A DNA stretch of 64,000 nucleotides, taken from NCBI RefSeq assembly GCF_016806125.1, contig NZ_CP047166.1, forward strand, positions 930,001 through 994,000, given 5' to 3'. The translations under genes and the position numbers were made by a program. The notes beneath the pieces are model-generated. The model did not search any database and was not told where the DNA came from. It saw nothing but the letters and a program-made list of their open reading frames with translations. Origin of the DNA: Ponticoccus alexandrii (lineage in GTDB: Bacteria > Pseudomonadota > Alphaproteobacteria > Rhodobacterales > Rhodobacteraceae). Positions 52,668-62,091 of this stretch are shown here, piece after piece (within the stretch, counting starts at the first letter, position 1; every line of letters begins with the position of its first letter).

Positions 52668-53657
52668 ATGGGTCATCTCGACAAGGGTGAATGGAAGAAG
52701 CAGTCGATCGCAGAGCGCACGAAGGGCGGCTCTTTCGAGCGGTCGAGCACGCAATACCGCCACTGGATCACCGCCGACGGCAGCGCCGGGCCAAGCGGCG
52801 AGGGCGGGTTCAAGGCCGAGGCCGACCGGTACCACCTTTACGTCTCCTACGCCTGCCCGTGGGCGCATCGCGCCCTGATCATGCGTGAACTCAAGGGCTT
52901 GCAGGACCTGATCGGCGTCTCTGTCGTGCATCCCGACATGCTGGACGAGGGCTGGACGCTCTCCGAGGACTTCGACGGCGCCACCGGGGACCGCCTCTAT
53001 GGGATGGATTACCTCCGCGAGGTCTATCTGAAGGCGGACCCGCAGGCCTCGGGCCATGTCACCGTGCCGGTGCTTTGGGACAAGCAACGCGAGACCATCG
53101 TGTCGAACGAAAGCGCCGAGATCATCCGCATGTTCAACTCCGCCTTCGACGGGCTGACCGGCAACAGCGACGACTATTGGCCCGAGAGCCTGCGCGAGGC
53201 CATCGAGCCGGTGAACGAGCGGATCTACGACACCGTCAACAACGGCGTCTACAAGTCGGGTTTCGCCACCACGCAAGAGGCCTACGACAAGGCGGTGCAT
53301 CCGCTGTTCGACAGTCTCGACTGGCTGGAAGAGCGGCTGGGCGAAAACCGCTACCAGATGGGCGACCGCATCACCGAGGCCGACTGGCGGCTGTTCACCA
53401 CGCTGATCCGCTTCGACAAGGTCTATCACGGGCACTTCAAGTGCAACCGGCGGCGGATCGTCGATTATCCCAACCTCTGGGCCTATACCCGCGAGCTGTA
53501 CCAGTGGCCCGGCGTCGCCGGTACCGTGCACTTCGACCACATCGAACGCCACTACTACTACAGCCACGAAAGCGTGAATCCCTACCGGATCGTGCCTATC
53601 GGTCCGCAGCCCGATTTCGATGCCCCGCACGGGCGAGAGCGGCTGGCCGCGGCCTGA
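52668..53657 (+). CDS. Glutathionyl-hydroquinone reductase (Xi-class GST)
   Basis: Xi-class GSTs reduce glutathionyl-hydroquinones through a catalytic Cys. The 329-residue protein has the active-site motif SYACPWAHRALI (Cys63), WPESLREAIEPVNERIYDTV, VYKSGFATTQEAYD and the C-terminal HYYYSHESVNPYRIVPIGP, all typical of YqjG/PcpF-like proteins. GGAGGAAACG precedes the ATG at 52668. Confidence 0.9.
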   Translation: MGHLDKGEWKKQSIAERTKGGSFERSSTQYRHWITADGSAGPSGEGGFKAEADRYHLYVSYACPWAHRALIMRELKGLQDLIGVSVVHPDMLDEGWTLSEDFDGATGDRLYGMDYLREVYLKADPQASGHVTVPVLWDKQRETIVSNESAEIIRMFNSAFDGLTGNSDDYWPESLREAIEPVNERIYDTVNNGVYKSGFATTQEAYDKAVHPLFDSLDWLEERLGENRYQMGDRITEADWRLFTTLIRFDKVYHGHFKCNRRRIVDYPNLWAYTRELYQWPGVAGTVHFDHIERHYYYSHESVNPYRIVPIGPQPDFDAPHGRERLAAA

Positions 53658-53730
53658 TTCGCCCGGCGGAGGGCCTGCCGCGCGGGTCGTGGCGCGGCGA
53701 CCGCGACATCGCGCGAAGCGGGCCGGGGTT

Positions 53731-54117
53731 TCAGCCCGGTCGCGCCCCGGGCTGTGGCGGGCGCGCATAATGCGCGGCCATATGCGCGAGGTCCTCGGGC
53801 GCGGTGCCGGAGGGCACGCAGGCGCAGGCATTGGCGCAGAGAGTGAAGATAGAGCCGTCGGAAAAGAAGCTCGATGAGGTCACGAAGATGATCCGGGCCT
53901 CGGGTTGGCGGTACTGGGCCATGTCGGCCACGCTGAGCGCGCAGCCCGGTTCCGGTCCGATGTCGAGGATCAGGATGTCGAAGCGTCGCTCCGCAAGCAA
54001 CTCCGCCGCCGTATCCGGAGTATTGGCCAGCGCCACCCGGAACCCGGCACGCCGAAGCGACCGGGCCCAGAGAAAAACAAGAGGGCGGTTGCCCCCGACA
54101 ATCAGCACGTTCACCAT
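53731..54117 (-). CDS. Stand-alone degenerate receiver-like protein
   Basis: The 128-residue protein starts VNVLIVGGNRPLVFLWAR and has a phospho-acceptor-like Asp52 in FDILILDIGPEPGC, the fold pattern of a response-regulator receiver. The N-terminal acidic pair is replaced by GGN, and no Lys follows the fourth strand; that area reads FTLCANACACVPSG, with a four-Cys cluster counting Cys59. It is therefore probably not phosphorylated in the usual way. The start at 54117 was preferred to the ATG at 54141. It lies alone, convergent with the GST and divergent from the transglycosylase. Confidence 0.75.
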   Translation of the reverse strand: MVNVLIVGGNRPLVFLWARSLRRAGFRVALANTPDTAAELLAERRFDILILDIGPEPGCALSVADMAQYRQPEARIIFVTSSSFFSDGSIFTLCANACACVPSGTAPEDLAHMAAHYARPPQPGARPG

Positions 54118-54306
54118 GGCCTCCTGACTCCGGCCCTTCACTGTTCCATGGTCAGGGTGCGTTCATGTCGGTGAACAAATGGTTAACGAAAACCGGCGGC
54201 TGCGCGATTCCCTGAACGATGGGTCATTTCTTGCCGATGCTGGGCGCTTGCCCCTGTAGCGGCCTTCGCTATCCTGCGCGCCAGAGCAGAGAACGAGGAC
54301 ACCAGA

Positions 54307-55482
54307 ATGCGGATCGCGATCCTGATGGCAGCCATGGCTACGGCCGGCGCCCTGCACGCGCAAGAGACCCCCTGTGGTGGCGGCTTCGGCGCCTTCGTCG
54401 AGGGGCTGAAGGCCGAGGCCGTTACGCTGGGCCATGCGCCCGAGACGGCAGAGCGTTTCCTGTCCGGCGTGTCGCAAAGCGACGCGGTGCTGAAGGCTGA
54501 CCGGAGGCAGGGCATCTTTCAGGACCCCTTCATCACCTTTTCGCGCAAGCTGATCTCGCAGTCGCGGCTGGACAAGGGCCGCCAGATGGCGGACCGCTAC
54601 GCCTCTGTCTTCGACCGGATCGAGCAGGAATATGGCTTGTCGCGCGGCGTGCTGCTGGCCTTCTGGGCCTTCGAGACGGATTACGGCGCGTTTCAGGGCG
54701 ACTTCAACACGCTGAACGCGCTGGTGACGCTGGCGCATGACTGCCGCCGCCCCGAGATCTTCCGCCCGCAGATCTTCGCCGCGCTGTCGCTGTACGAGAA
54801 CGGCGATTTCGATCCGGCGACCACCACCGGCGCATGGGCCGGAGAGATCGGCATGGTGCAGATGCTGCCGAAGGACATCCTGGAGAACGGCGTCGACGGC
54901 GACGGCGACGGGCATGTCACGCTCAAGACTTCGGCCCCGGATGCGCTGCTGTCGGGGGCGAAGATGCTGTCGCACCTCGGCTGGCGCCCGAACGAGCCGT
55001 GGTTGCAGGAGGTGGTGCTGCCCGAGGATCTGGAGTGGTACGACACCGGGATGCACGCGACCAAAACCGTGGCCGAGTGGGAGCAGCTGGGGGTGCGGGC
55101 GCGCAATGGCCAGCTGGACGACGGGCGGCTCGAGGCCTCTATCGTGATCCCGCAGGGCAAGGACGGACCGGCCTTCATCGCCTATCCGAACTTCAGTGTG
55201 TATTTCGAGTGGAATCAAAGCTTTACCTACGTTCTGACCGCCGCCTACTTTGGCACCCGGCTGGAGGGCGCGCCGGTCTATGACGCGCGCGATCCCGCGC
55301 CGGGCCTGTCGGGCGACCAGATGAAGCGGCTTCAGGGGAAGCTGGCAGAGCGGGGCTACGACGTGGGCGAGATCGACGGCATTCTCGGCGCCGGCACCCG
55401 GGCGGCGGTCCGAGACGTCCAGCGCGAACTTGGCCTGCCCGCCGACGCATGGCCGACGCCGGACCTGCTGTTGCGTCTGTGA
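54307..55482 (+). CDS. Lytic murein transglycosylase, MltB family, secreted
   Basis: The 391-residue protein has a signal peptide (about 1-19, ending ALHAQE), an SLT_2/MltB domain with catalytic Glu123 in AFWAFETDYGAF, the conserved AGEIGMVQMLPKDILENGVD segment, and a C-terminal peptidoglycan-binding domain (about 335-391). Unlike the paralogue at 27441 it has no lipobox, so it is probably soluble in the periplasm. AACGAGGACA precedes the ATG. Confidence 0.92.
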   Translation: MRIAILMAAMATAGALHAQETPCGGGFGAFVEGLKAEAVTLGHAPETAERFLSGVSQSDAVLKADRRQGIFQDPFITFSRKLISQSRLDKGRQMADRYASVFDRIEQEYGLSRGVLLAFWAFETDYGAFQGDFNTLNALVTLAHDCRRPEIFRPQIFAALSLYENGDFDPATTTGAWAGEIGMVQMLPKDILENGVDGDGDGHVTLKTSAPDALLSGAKMLSHLGWRPNEPWLQEVVLPEDLEWYDTGMHATKTVAEWEQLGVRARNGQLDDGRLEASIVIPQGKDGPAFIAYPNFSVYFEWNQSFTYVLTAAYFGTRLEGAPVYDARDPAPGLSGDQMKRLQGKLAERGYDVGEIDGILGAGTRAAVRDVQRELGLPADAWPTPDLLLRL

Positions 55483-55627
55483 CGGCAAGGGCGCGTGCGT
55501 TTTAGCTGTCGTATTCAGCCTGCGGTAGAGGGCGCGGCGCAGGGGTCGGGGTTCCGATCCCGGCGCTGACCAGATCTCTGCGTCAAAAATATCTGGAAAC
55601 GCACGCGGTTTCATGCCCTTATAAGGC

Positions 55628-56026
55628 ATGATCCGCGCTTGCCTTGCCGTCATTCTCGCCTCTCTGCTTTCGGCCTGCTTTCCGGCCGATGAGCTGGATA
55701 TCCCGCGCAGCGTGCCGCTGGCCCTTCAGGGGCGCTGGGGTCTTGTTGCGGACGATTGCGACCCGCGGCGCGACGATGCCAAGGGCTTGATGGTGGTGCA
55801 GGCGGATACGCTTGCCTTCTACGAAAGCCGCGCCACGCTGGCCCGGGTGGACGACCGCTCGGAAACGCGACTGGAGGGGATGTTCGTCTTCAGCGGCGAG
55901 GGAGAGACCTGGCAGCGGGCCTTGCTTCTGGACCTGCGGGACGGCGGCGAGGGGCTGATGCGGCAGGAACTGGGAGAGGGCGCATCGCCCGACGCCCTGC
56001 ACTACGCGCGCTGCCCGGCGCCCTAG
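55628..56026 (+). CDS. Lipoprotein of unknown function
   Basis: The 132-residue protein has a lipoprotein signal (LASLLSAC, Cys17) and a small domain with a possible disulfide (DDCDPRRDDAKGLMVVQADT; ARCPAP at the end). The layout, a GRWGLVADDCD-like opening and an alternating beta pattern, resembles small META/DUF-type lipoproteins, but I cannot name the family. Confidence 0.75.
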   Translation: MIRACLAVILASLLSACFPADELDIPRSVPLALQGRWGLVADDCDPRRDDAKGLMVVQADTLAFYESRATLARVDDRSETRLEGMFVFSGEGETWQRALLLDLRDGGEGLMRQELGEGASPDALHYARCPAP

Positions 56027-56239
56027 GCTGGCCAAAGGGTCATTCGACAGTCAGCCTGCGCACAGACAGCATGTCGCCCCGTGCCCGGCGATCCGACGCC
56101 ACCGATTTTTTGCGACCCGGCCGAGGGTGTTTCGGACAATCTGCGCTTTCCGGCCCGGGACGCGTCCTGTGCCCGGGGATGCCGGTTCCGACAAGGCGGT
56201 GCGGCTGGGCGCGAGGCCTCAGGGAAAGGGGCGGGCGCC

Positions 56240-57934
56240 TCAGCCGATGATCTCGAACTTCATCACGTCGACCATGCCGCGATCGGTGATCTTCAGCGCG
56301 GGGATCACCGGCAGGGCAAGGAAGGCCAGTTGCAGGAAGGGCTCTTCCAGCGTGACGCCAAGCGATTTCACGGCGGCCCGAAGGTCCTCCAGCGCCGCGC
56401 GCACCGTCTCGAAGGGCTCCAGCGACATCAGCCCGGCCACCGGCAGCGCCAGCTCGGCCAGAACCACCCCGTCGCGGACCACGACAAAGCCGCCCTCGAT
56501 CCCGGACAGGCGGTTGGCGGCCACGGCCATGTCCGCATAGTCGATGCCGACGCAGGCGATATTGTGGTGATCGTGGCAGACGGTCGAGGCGATGGCCCCG
56601 GCCTGCAACCCGAAGCCCCGGACGAAACCGCTGGCGATATTGCCGTTCCTGCCGTGCCGCTCGATCACGGCGATCCGGACAAGGTCGCGGGCGGGATCGG
56701 GGCGCTTGTCGCCATCGGCGATGGGGATGTCCTCGTGCAGGTGGTCGGTCAGGATCTGCCCCTCGCGGATGCCGATCACATCGGTCTCGCTGCGATTGGC
56801 CGTCACGCGGAAGTCGCGGGCGGACACTCTTGGCGCCTTCACCGAGTTCCGCCCGACCGGCGCCACATGGCCACGCCGGGCAAAGGCCGCCTCGTCGACC
56901 GGAACGCCCGCCGCCAGCACCAGTTGCGCGTCGCAGGCCTCCAGCGACCGGACCGCCACGATGTCGGCCCGCTTGCCCGGCGCGATCTGGCCCCGGTCCT
57001 TGAGGCCGAAGGCCTCGGCGGCAGAGAGCGAGGCGGCGCGATAGGCGGCCAGCGGCGGGGTGCCCAGCCGGATCAGCTCGCGAACCATGTAATCCAGATG
57101 GCCGTGCTCGCCGATATCCAGCGGATTGCGGTCGTCGGTGCACAGGCACATGTAGGGGGCGGTCCGCTCTGTCAGGAGGGGTTGCAGCGCGTGCAGGTCC
57201 TTCGAGACAGAACCTTCTCGGATCAGCACCCGCATGCCCTTGCGCAGCTTCTCAAGCGCCTCTTCGGCAGAGGTCGCCTCGTGTTCCGTGCGGATGCCCG
57301 CCGCCACATAGGCGTTCAGGTCCTTCCCCGACAGCAGCGGGCAATGGCCATCCACATGGCCGCCCTCGAAAAGCCGCAGCTTCTCCATCGCCTGCGGGTC
57401 GCGGTGGATGACGCCGGGGTAGTTCATGAACTCGGCCAGCCCCAGCCCCGAGGCATGGCCCATCAGTCCGGCAATCGCGGCGGCGTCCAGTTCGGCCCCT
57501 GCGGTTTCCATGTGTGTCGAGGGCACGCAGGCGGACAGCTGCACGCGGATGTCGATTAGCGTCTGGGCGCTGGCCTCCTGGAAGTAGCGGACGCCGGCCG
57601 CCCCGATCACATTGGCGATCTCGTGCGGGTCGCAGATGGCGGTGGTGACCCCGCGTGGCGCCACGCAGCGGTCGAACTCGAAGGGTGTCACCAGCGAGGA
57701 TTCGATGTGCAGGTGGGTGTCGATGAAACCGGGCACGAGGATCAGCCCCGAGACGTCGATGGTCCTGTGACCCTCGTAGCGGTCAAGGATGCCCACCACC
57801 ACGCCGTCGCAGATCGCCACGTCGCCCTCCAGCAGATCGCCGGTCATCAGGTCGAAGATCCGGCCGCCCCGCAGGACGAGATCTGCGGGCTGATCGCCGC
57901 GCCCCTGCGCGATGCGGGTTTCGAGGTCTGCCAT
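56240..57934 (-). CDS. ade: Adenine deaminase
   Basis: The enzyme deaminates adenine to hypoxanthine in purine salvage. The 564-residue amidohydrolase has the metal motif [40 protein letters not shown], and [21 protein letters not shown] with VCVGID-like metal/substrate residues, then the C-terminal Ade domain. Length and motifs match the YfaU/Ade long form. It is divergent from choX across a region with two hairpins. Confidence 0.92.
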   Translation of the reverse strand: MADLETRIAQGRGDQPADLVLRGGRIFDLMTGDLLEGDVAICDGVVVGILDRYEGHRTIDVSGLILVPGFIDTHLHIESSLVTPFEFDRCVAPRGVTTAICDPHEIANVIGAAGVRYFQEASAQTLIDIRVQLSACVPSTHMETAGAELDAAAIAGLMGHASGLGLAEFMNYPGVIHRDPQAMEKLRLFEGGHVDGHCPLLSGKDLNAYVAAGIRTEHEATSAEEALEKLRKGMRVLIREGSVSKDLHALQPLLTERTAPYMCLCTDDRNPLDIGEHGHLDYMVRELIRLGTPPLAAYRAASLSAAEAFGLKDRGQIAPGKRADIVAVRSLEACDAQLVLAAGVPVDEAAFARRGHVAPVGRNSVKAPRVSARDFRVTANRSETDVIGIREGQILTDHLHEDIPIADGDKRPDPARDLVRIAVIERHGRNGNIASGFVRGFGLQAGAIASTVCHDHHNIACVGIDYADMAVAANRLSGIEGGFVVVRDGVVLAELALPVAGLMSLEPFETVRAALEDLRAAVKSLGVTLEEPFLQLAFLALPVIPALKITDRGMVDVMKFEIIG

Positions 57935-57999
57935 TCTGCGCTCTCCCTACCGTGTACTGGCAGAGCATCGCACAGGCACGGGGCGGGGGCGAGGGGGCC

Positions 58000-58055
58000 G
58001 CAAAGTCTTCGGCGAAGACTTTGCCCACACCCGAAGTCTTCGTCGAAGACTTCGG
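58000..58055. repeat. Two tandem hairpins in the ade-choX divergent region
   Basis: 58000-58024 (GCAAAGTCTTC/GAAGACTTTGC, loop GGC) and 58031-58055 (CCGAAGTCTTC/GAAGACTTCGG, loop GTC) are 11-base-pair perfect stems sharing the core AAGTCTTC/GAAGACTT. They lie upstream of both genes, not between convergent genes, so a simple terminator role does not fit; a dimeric regulator's tandem sites or an inserted repeat are alternatives. Confidence 0.6.
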
Positions 58056-58137
58056 CCCCGCAGACCATGCGCCGGTTGCAATGGCCGGGCTTTGGGCGTT
58101 CACTGCGCGCCAGAGACCGATCCACAAGGAGACCGCC

Positions 58138-59058
58138 ATGAAGACCACCTTGACGCTGACCACCGCCCTTGGGCTGATCGCCTCGGGCGCGCTGGCAGAC
58201 TGCGATGCCGTCACCTTCTCGGACGTGGGCTGGACCGACATCACCACCACCACCGCCGCGACCACCGTGGTGCTGGAGGCGCTGGGGTACGAGACCGACA
58301 TCAAGGTGCTGTCGGTGCCCGTCACCTATACCTCGATGGCCGAGGGAGACATCGACGTGTTCCTCGGCAACTGGATGCCCACGATGGAGGCGGACATCGC
58401 GCCCTACCGCGACGCAGGCACCGTCGACACCGTGCGCGCCAACCTCGAAGGCGCCAAGTACACGCTGGCCACCAATGCCGCCGGGGCCGCGCTGGGGATC
58501 GACGATTTTTCCAGGATCGCCGAGCATGCCGATGCGCTGGACCAGACCATCTACGGGATCGAGCCGGGCAACGATGGCAACCGGCTGATCATCGACATGA
58601 TCGACGCCAATGCCTTCGGGCTGGAAGGCTTCGAGGTCAAGGAAAGCTCGGAGCAGGGGATGCTGGCGCAGGTCGGCCGCGCTGACGGCCGCGACGAGCC
58701 GGTGGTCTTCCTCGCATGGGAGCCGCATCCGATGAACGCCAATTACGAGTTGACCTACCTGACTGGCGGCGACGATTTCTTCGGCCCGGATCTGGGGGGC
58801 GCGACGGTCTATACCAACACCCGCGCGGGCTATGTGGCGGAATGCCCGAACGTCGGCAAGCTGCTGGAAAACCTCGCCTTCTCTCTGGAGATGGAGAACG
58901 AGATCATGGGGGCGATCCTCGATCAGGGCGAAGACCCCGAAGAGGCGGCGACCGCGTGGCTCTTGGCCAATGCGGATGTGCTGGACGGCTGGCTCGAGGG
59001 CGTGACGACGAAGGACGGCGGCGACGCGCTGGCGGCGGTCAAGGGCGCGTTGGAGTAA
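58138..59058 (+). CDS. choX: Choline ABC transporter substrate-binding protein
   Basis: The 306-residue protein has a signal peptide (about 1-20, GLIASGALA-DC) and an OpuAC-type binding fold: CDAVTFSDVGWTDITTTTA, YETDIKVLSVPVTYTSMA, VFLGNWMPTMEADI, VVFLAWEPHPMNANYELTYL, with the Trp-rich choline cage typical of ChoX. CACAAGGAGA precedes the ATG. choW follows only after 517 bases. Confidence 0.9.
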   Translation: MKTTLTLTTALGLIASGALADCDAVTFSDVGWTDITTTTAATTVVLEALGYETDIKVLSVPVTYTSMAEGDIDVFLGNWMPTMEADIAPYRDAGTVDTVRANLEGAKYTLATNAAGAALGIDDFSRIAEHADALDQTIYGIEPGNDGNRLIIDMIDANAFGLEGFEVKESSEQGMLAQVGRADGRDEPVVFLAWEPHPMNANYELTYLTGGDDFFGPDLGGATVYTNTRAGYVAECPNVGKLLENLAFSLEMENEIMGAILDQGEDPEEAATAWLLANADVLDGWLEGVTTKDGGDALAAVKGALE

Positions 59059-59575
59059 GCGCTCTGCCGGGGCTGCGGCGCATCTGCATGCCCTTCGGCG
59101 GCCCCGGCGATTGGGCGGCGCGTCTGGCCGCCCCGGAAAGGCGCTGGCGGGCCGTAATCTCCGCCATGGCCGCCGCCCGGCTATGAGGGGCGGGCGGAGC
59201 GCCCGAGGTGAGGGCCTGCTGCATGTCGCACCCGGGCGGCGCGGCTAAGCTGCGGCGCCCCGCCGAAATGCTGCGGCAGTCCTGCAACCGCCCTGTCCCG
59301 AAGGCGCGCGGCGCGGCGGGTGGCGGTGTGACACGTCGCATCGCAAAGGCGGTATGGTCCGGCGCTGACCAGTGCCACCATGCGCTGTCCCCGGACCGCG
59401 GCTGGCGATGACAGCGTCCGGTGGTTCCGCGCCAGCCGCGATGCAGCACATCTCCGGGGCCTCACCGGGGCGGCTCCAACCGCGACATGATTGCCCTCAG
59501 CGGCCACGCTTGCCATTGTAGGGGCCGGCGCGATCCGTGCTGCCTCACAACCGAAAACCGAAGGGAGCCACCGCC
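59059..59575. other. Long gap inside the choline transporter operon
   Basis: The 517 bases separate choX from choW, genes that are usually adjacent. I see no gene, no clear promoter and only weak secondary structure. AAGGGAGC at its end is the SD for choW. Confidence 0.5.
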
Positions 59576-60412
59576 TTGGACTGGCTGACAGAGCACAAGA
59601 TCCCCGTGGGCGACGTGGCGGAAGCCTGTTTCGACTGGCTGCAAAAACACGGCGGGGCGGTATTCGATATCCTGTCCGACGGCATGGAGGCCTTGATCGA
59701 CGCGATCCTCTGGCTGCTTCAGACCCCGCCGGAACTGGCGGTGGTGGCGGTCTTCGTCGCCGCCGTGGCGGCGCTGCACCGCAGCTGGCAGGTGCCGCTG
59801 ATGGTGGGCCTTGGCTTTCTCTTCATCCTCAACCAGGGCTACTGGGAAGAGACCACGGAAAGCCTGACGCTGGTGCTGTCGGCCTGCGTGGTCTGCATGG
59901 GCCTGGGCGTGCCCATCGGCATCGCCGTGGCGCATCGGCCCAGGCTTTACGCCTGGGTCAGGCCGGTGCTCGACCTGATGCAGACGCTGCCGACCTTCGT
60001 CTACCTGATCCCGGCCATCGTCTTCTTCGGCATCGGCATGGTGCCGGGGCTGATCGCCACGGTGATCTTCGTGGTGCCCGCGCCGATCCGGCTGACGCAT
60101 CTGGGTATTTCCTCGACACCGACCGCGCTGATCGAGGCCGCCGACGCCTTCGGCGCCACACCCCGGCAGAAGCTGTGGAAGGTGGAGCTGCCAAGCGCGC
60201 TGCCGCAGATCATGGCGGGGCTGAACCAGACCATCATGCTGTCGCTGTCGATGGTGGTGATCGCGGCACTGGTGGGCGCCGACGGGCTGGGCGTGCCGGT
60301 GGTGCGGGCGCTGAACCGCGTCGACACCGGGCTGGGCTTCGAGGCGGGGCTGATCATCGTTGTCGTCGCAATCATGCTGGACCGCGCGCTGCGGTGGGAG
60401 CGGCGCAAATGA
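59576..60412 (+). CDS. choW: Choline ABC transporter permease
   Basis: The 278-residue protein reads from a TTG start, LDWLTEHKIPVGDVAEACF, preceded by AAGGGAGC at 8 bases. This matches the usual ChoW N-terminus; a GTG at 59537 would add 13 residues with no SD. It has six or seven membrane segments and the EAA-like loop ALIEAADAFGATPRQKLWKV. It overlaps choV by 4 bases. Confidence 0.9.
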   Translation: MDWLTEHKIPVGDVAEACFDWLQKHGGAVFDILSDGMEALIDAILWLLQTPPELAVVAVFVAAVAALHRSWQVPLMVGLGFLFILNQGYWEETTESLTLVLSACVVCMGLGVPIGIAVAHRPRLYAWVRPVLDLMQTLPTFVYLIPAIVFFGIGMVPGLIATVIFVVPAPIRLTHLGISSTPTALIEAADAFGATPRQKLWKVELPSALPQIMAGLNQTIMLSLSMVVIAALVGADGLGVPVVRALNRVDTGLGFEAGLIIVVVAIMLDRALRWERRK

Positions 60413-61437
60413 GCGCGGTGACGTTCGACAAGGTTTCGATCGTCTTCGGCGATCACCCCGAGCGCGCCCTGCCGCTGGCCGACGCGGGCCAGAGCCGCGC
60501 CGAGATACAGGAGGCGACGGGGCAGGTGCTGGGCGTCCACGACTGCTCGCTCAGCGTGGACGAGGGCGAGATCCTCGTGCTCATGGGGCTTTCGGGCTCG
60601 GGCAAGTCGACGCTTCTGCGGGCGGTCAACGGGCTGAACCCGGTGGTGCGCGGCAGGGTCGAGGTCAGCACCGGCAGCGGCATGGCCGACGTCACCCATT
60701 GCAGCGCGGCAGAGCTGCGCGCGGTGCGCCAGAAGCGGGTGGCCATGGTGTTCCAGCAGTTCGGGCTGCTGCCCTGGCGGACGGTGGCCGAGAATGTGGG
60801 CCTCGGGTTGGAACTGGCGGGGCAGGGCGCGGCGGAACGGACCGAGACGGTCCGGCAACGGCTCGCGCAGGTCGGGCTGTCGGAGTGGGCCGACCGCAAG
60901 GTCAGCGAGCTCTCGGGCGGCATGCAGCAGCGGGTGGGGCTGGCGCGGGCCTTTGCCACTGGAGCGCCGATCCTGTTGATGGACGAGCCCTTCTCGGCGC
61001 TCGACCCGCTGATCCGCACCCGGCTTCAGGATGAATTGCTGGACCTGCAGCGCGACCTGAAATGCACGATCATCTTCGTCAGCCACGACCTCGACGAGGC
61101 CTTCAAGCTGGGCAACCGCATCGCCATCATGGAGGGCGGGCGGATCGTGCAACTGGGCACCCCGCGCGAGATATTCTCGGCCCCCTCCAGCGATTACGTG
61201 GCGGATTTCGTGGCCAATATGAACCCGCTGGGCGTGCTGACCGCGCGGGATGTGATGGAGCCGGGCAGCGGGGCGCAGCACTGCGACGCCGAAACCCCGG
61301 TGCGCGGGGTCATGTTGCTGTTGCAGGAGGGGCCGGTGACGGTGCTGGACAATGGCACCCCCTGCGGCCGCGTCACGCCGGACAGCGTGGTGCGGCGGCT
61401 GTCCGGCGCTGCGGAAGGCCGTTCGAAGGGCCTTTGA
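60409..61437 (+). CDS. choV: Choline ABC transporter ATPase
   Basis: The 342-residue protein has Walker A LMGLSGSGKSTLL, signature LSGGMQQRVGLARA, Walker B LLMDEPFSALDPL, and SHDLDEAFKLG. An N-terminal insertion (DHPERALPLADAGQSRAEI) is typical of ProV/ChoV ATPases of quaternary-amine importers. The C-terminal regulatory extension (about 270-342) replaces full CBS domains. The last codons overlap the first of three hairpins. Confidence 0.92.
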   Translation: MSAVTFDKVSIVFGDHPERALPLADAGQSRAEIQEATGQVLGVHDCSLSVDEGEILVLMGLSGSGKSTLLRAVNGLNPVVRGRVEVSTGSGMADVTHCSAAELRAVRQKRVAMVFQQFGLLPWRTVAENVGLGLELAGQGAAERTETVRQRLAQVGLSEWADRKVSELSGGMQQRVGLARAFATGAPILLMDEPFSALDPLIRTRLQDELLDLQRDLKCTIIFVSHDLDEAFKLGNRIAIMEGGRIVQLGTPREIFSAPSSDYVADFVANMNPLGVLTARDVMEPGSGAQHCDAETPVRGVMLLLQEGPVTVLDNGTPCGRVTPDSVVRRLSGAAEGRSKGL

Positions 61438-61479
61438 ACGCCCCTGCAAGGGCGTTGGAAGCCGCTTCGAAGCGGCTTC
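61415..61479. terminator. Three consecutive hairpins between choV and the hydratase gene
   Basis: 61415-61434 (AAGGCC/GGCCTT around GTTCGAAG), 61438-61455 (ACGCCC/GGGCGT) and 61458-61479 (perfect palindrome GAAGCCGCTTC/GAAGCGGCTTC) lie at the convergent end of choV and the enoyl-CoA hydratase. They make a strong bidirectional transcript end; the first is inside choV. Confidence 0.65.
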
Positions 61480-61485
61480 GCCCCC

Positions 61486-62091
61486 TCAGATCATGCGCTT
61501 GATGGCGGCGGCATGGGCGGGCGTGGCGCCGAGCGTATCGGCGGCCAGGGCGCGGGCCGCCTCGACCACGTCGCCCTCGACAACCGCGTCGATCAGCCCC
61601 CAGACTTGGGCCTCTTCCACCGGAACCCTGCGGCCGGCCATCAGGATCGCCTTGGCCCGCGACGGCCCCACCAGAGCCCGCAGGCGCGCCGGGTCTGAGG
61701 GCTGCGGCAGGAAGCCCAGCTTCATCACCGGGTAGAAGACCTTGGCCCCCGGCACTGCGATGCGCAGGTCGCAGGCCAGTGCCATGCCCATGGCGCCGCC
61801 CGCCAGCGTGCCGTTCAGCGCGCAGACCGTCAGCCCCGGCAGCGCCGCCAGCGCGCCCGACAGGCGTTCCCAGACATCCGAGGTGGCCAGCCCCGAGGCG
61901 GCTGCCTCGAGGTCCATCCCTGCCGAGAAGACCTTGCCCGTGCCGGTCAGCACCAGTGCCCGCGCCGCCTGTGCCTCAACCGCGATCTCGGCCAGCCGCT
62001 CCAGCATCTCGGCGGTCAGCGCGTTGGCCTTGTCGGGCCGGTCCAGCACCGCGATCCAGAGGCCGGACGCCTCTTTCTCCAGCCGGATCAC
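61486..62091 (-). CDS. Enoyl-CoA hydratase/isomerase family protein
   Basis: The 201-residue protein is a crotonase: LDRPDKANALTAEMLERL, LVLTGTGKVFSAGMDLEA (oxyanion Gly), and LNGTLAGGAMGMALACDLRI (second oxyanion Gly). At 201 residues it is shorter than the usual 250-260 because it lacks the C-terminal helices beyond about RRVPVEEAQVWGLIDAV. The GTG start at 62091 overlaps the SDR stop codon (GTGA). It acts on an acyl-CoA of unknown identity with the upstream SDR. Confidence 0.87.
   Translation of the reverse strand: MIRLEKEASGLWIAVLDRPDKANALTAEMLERLAEIAVEAQAARALVLTGTGKVFSAGMDLEAAASGLATSDVWERLSGALAALPGLTVCALNGTLAGGAMGMALACDLRIAVPGAKVFYPVMKLGFLPQPSDPARLRALVGPSRAKAILMAGRRVPVEEAQVWGLIDAVVEGDVVEAARALAADTLGATPAHAAAIKRMI

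Noticed and set aside
58000-58055. Possible start of a CRISPR array
   Set aside because: Only two hairpin units with no conserved spacer spacing and no cas genes; they are palindromes, not direct repeats with unique spacers.
56240-59058. Adenine deaminase and choline binding protein as a functional unit
   Set aside because: They are divergent and belong to unrelated pathways; proximity alone does not support a link.
59059-59575. A hidden gene or riboswitch in the choX-choW gap
   Set aside because: No frame with coding character, and no stem arrangement matching a riboswitch class I know.
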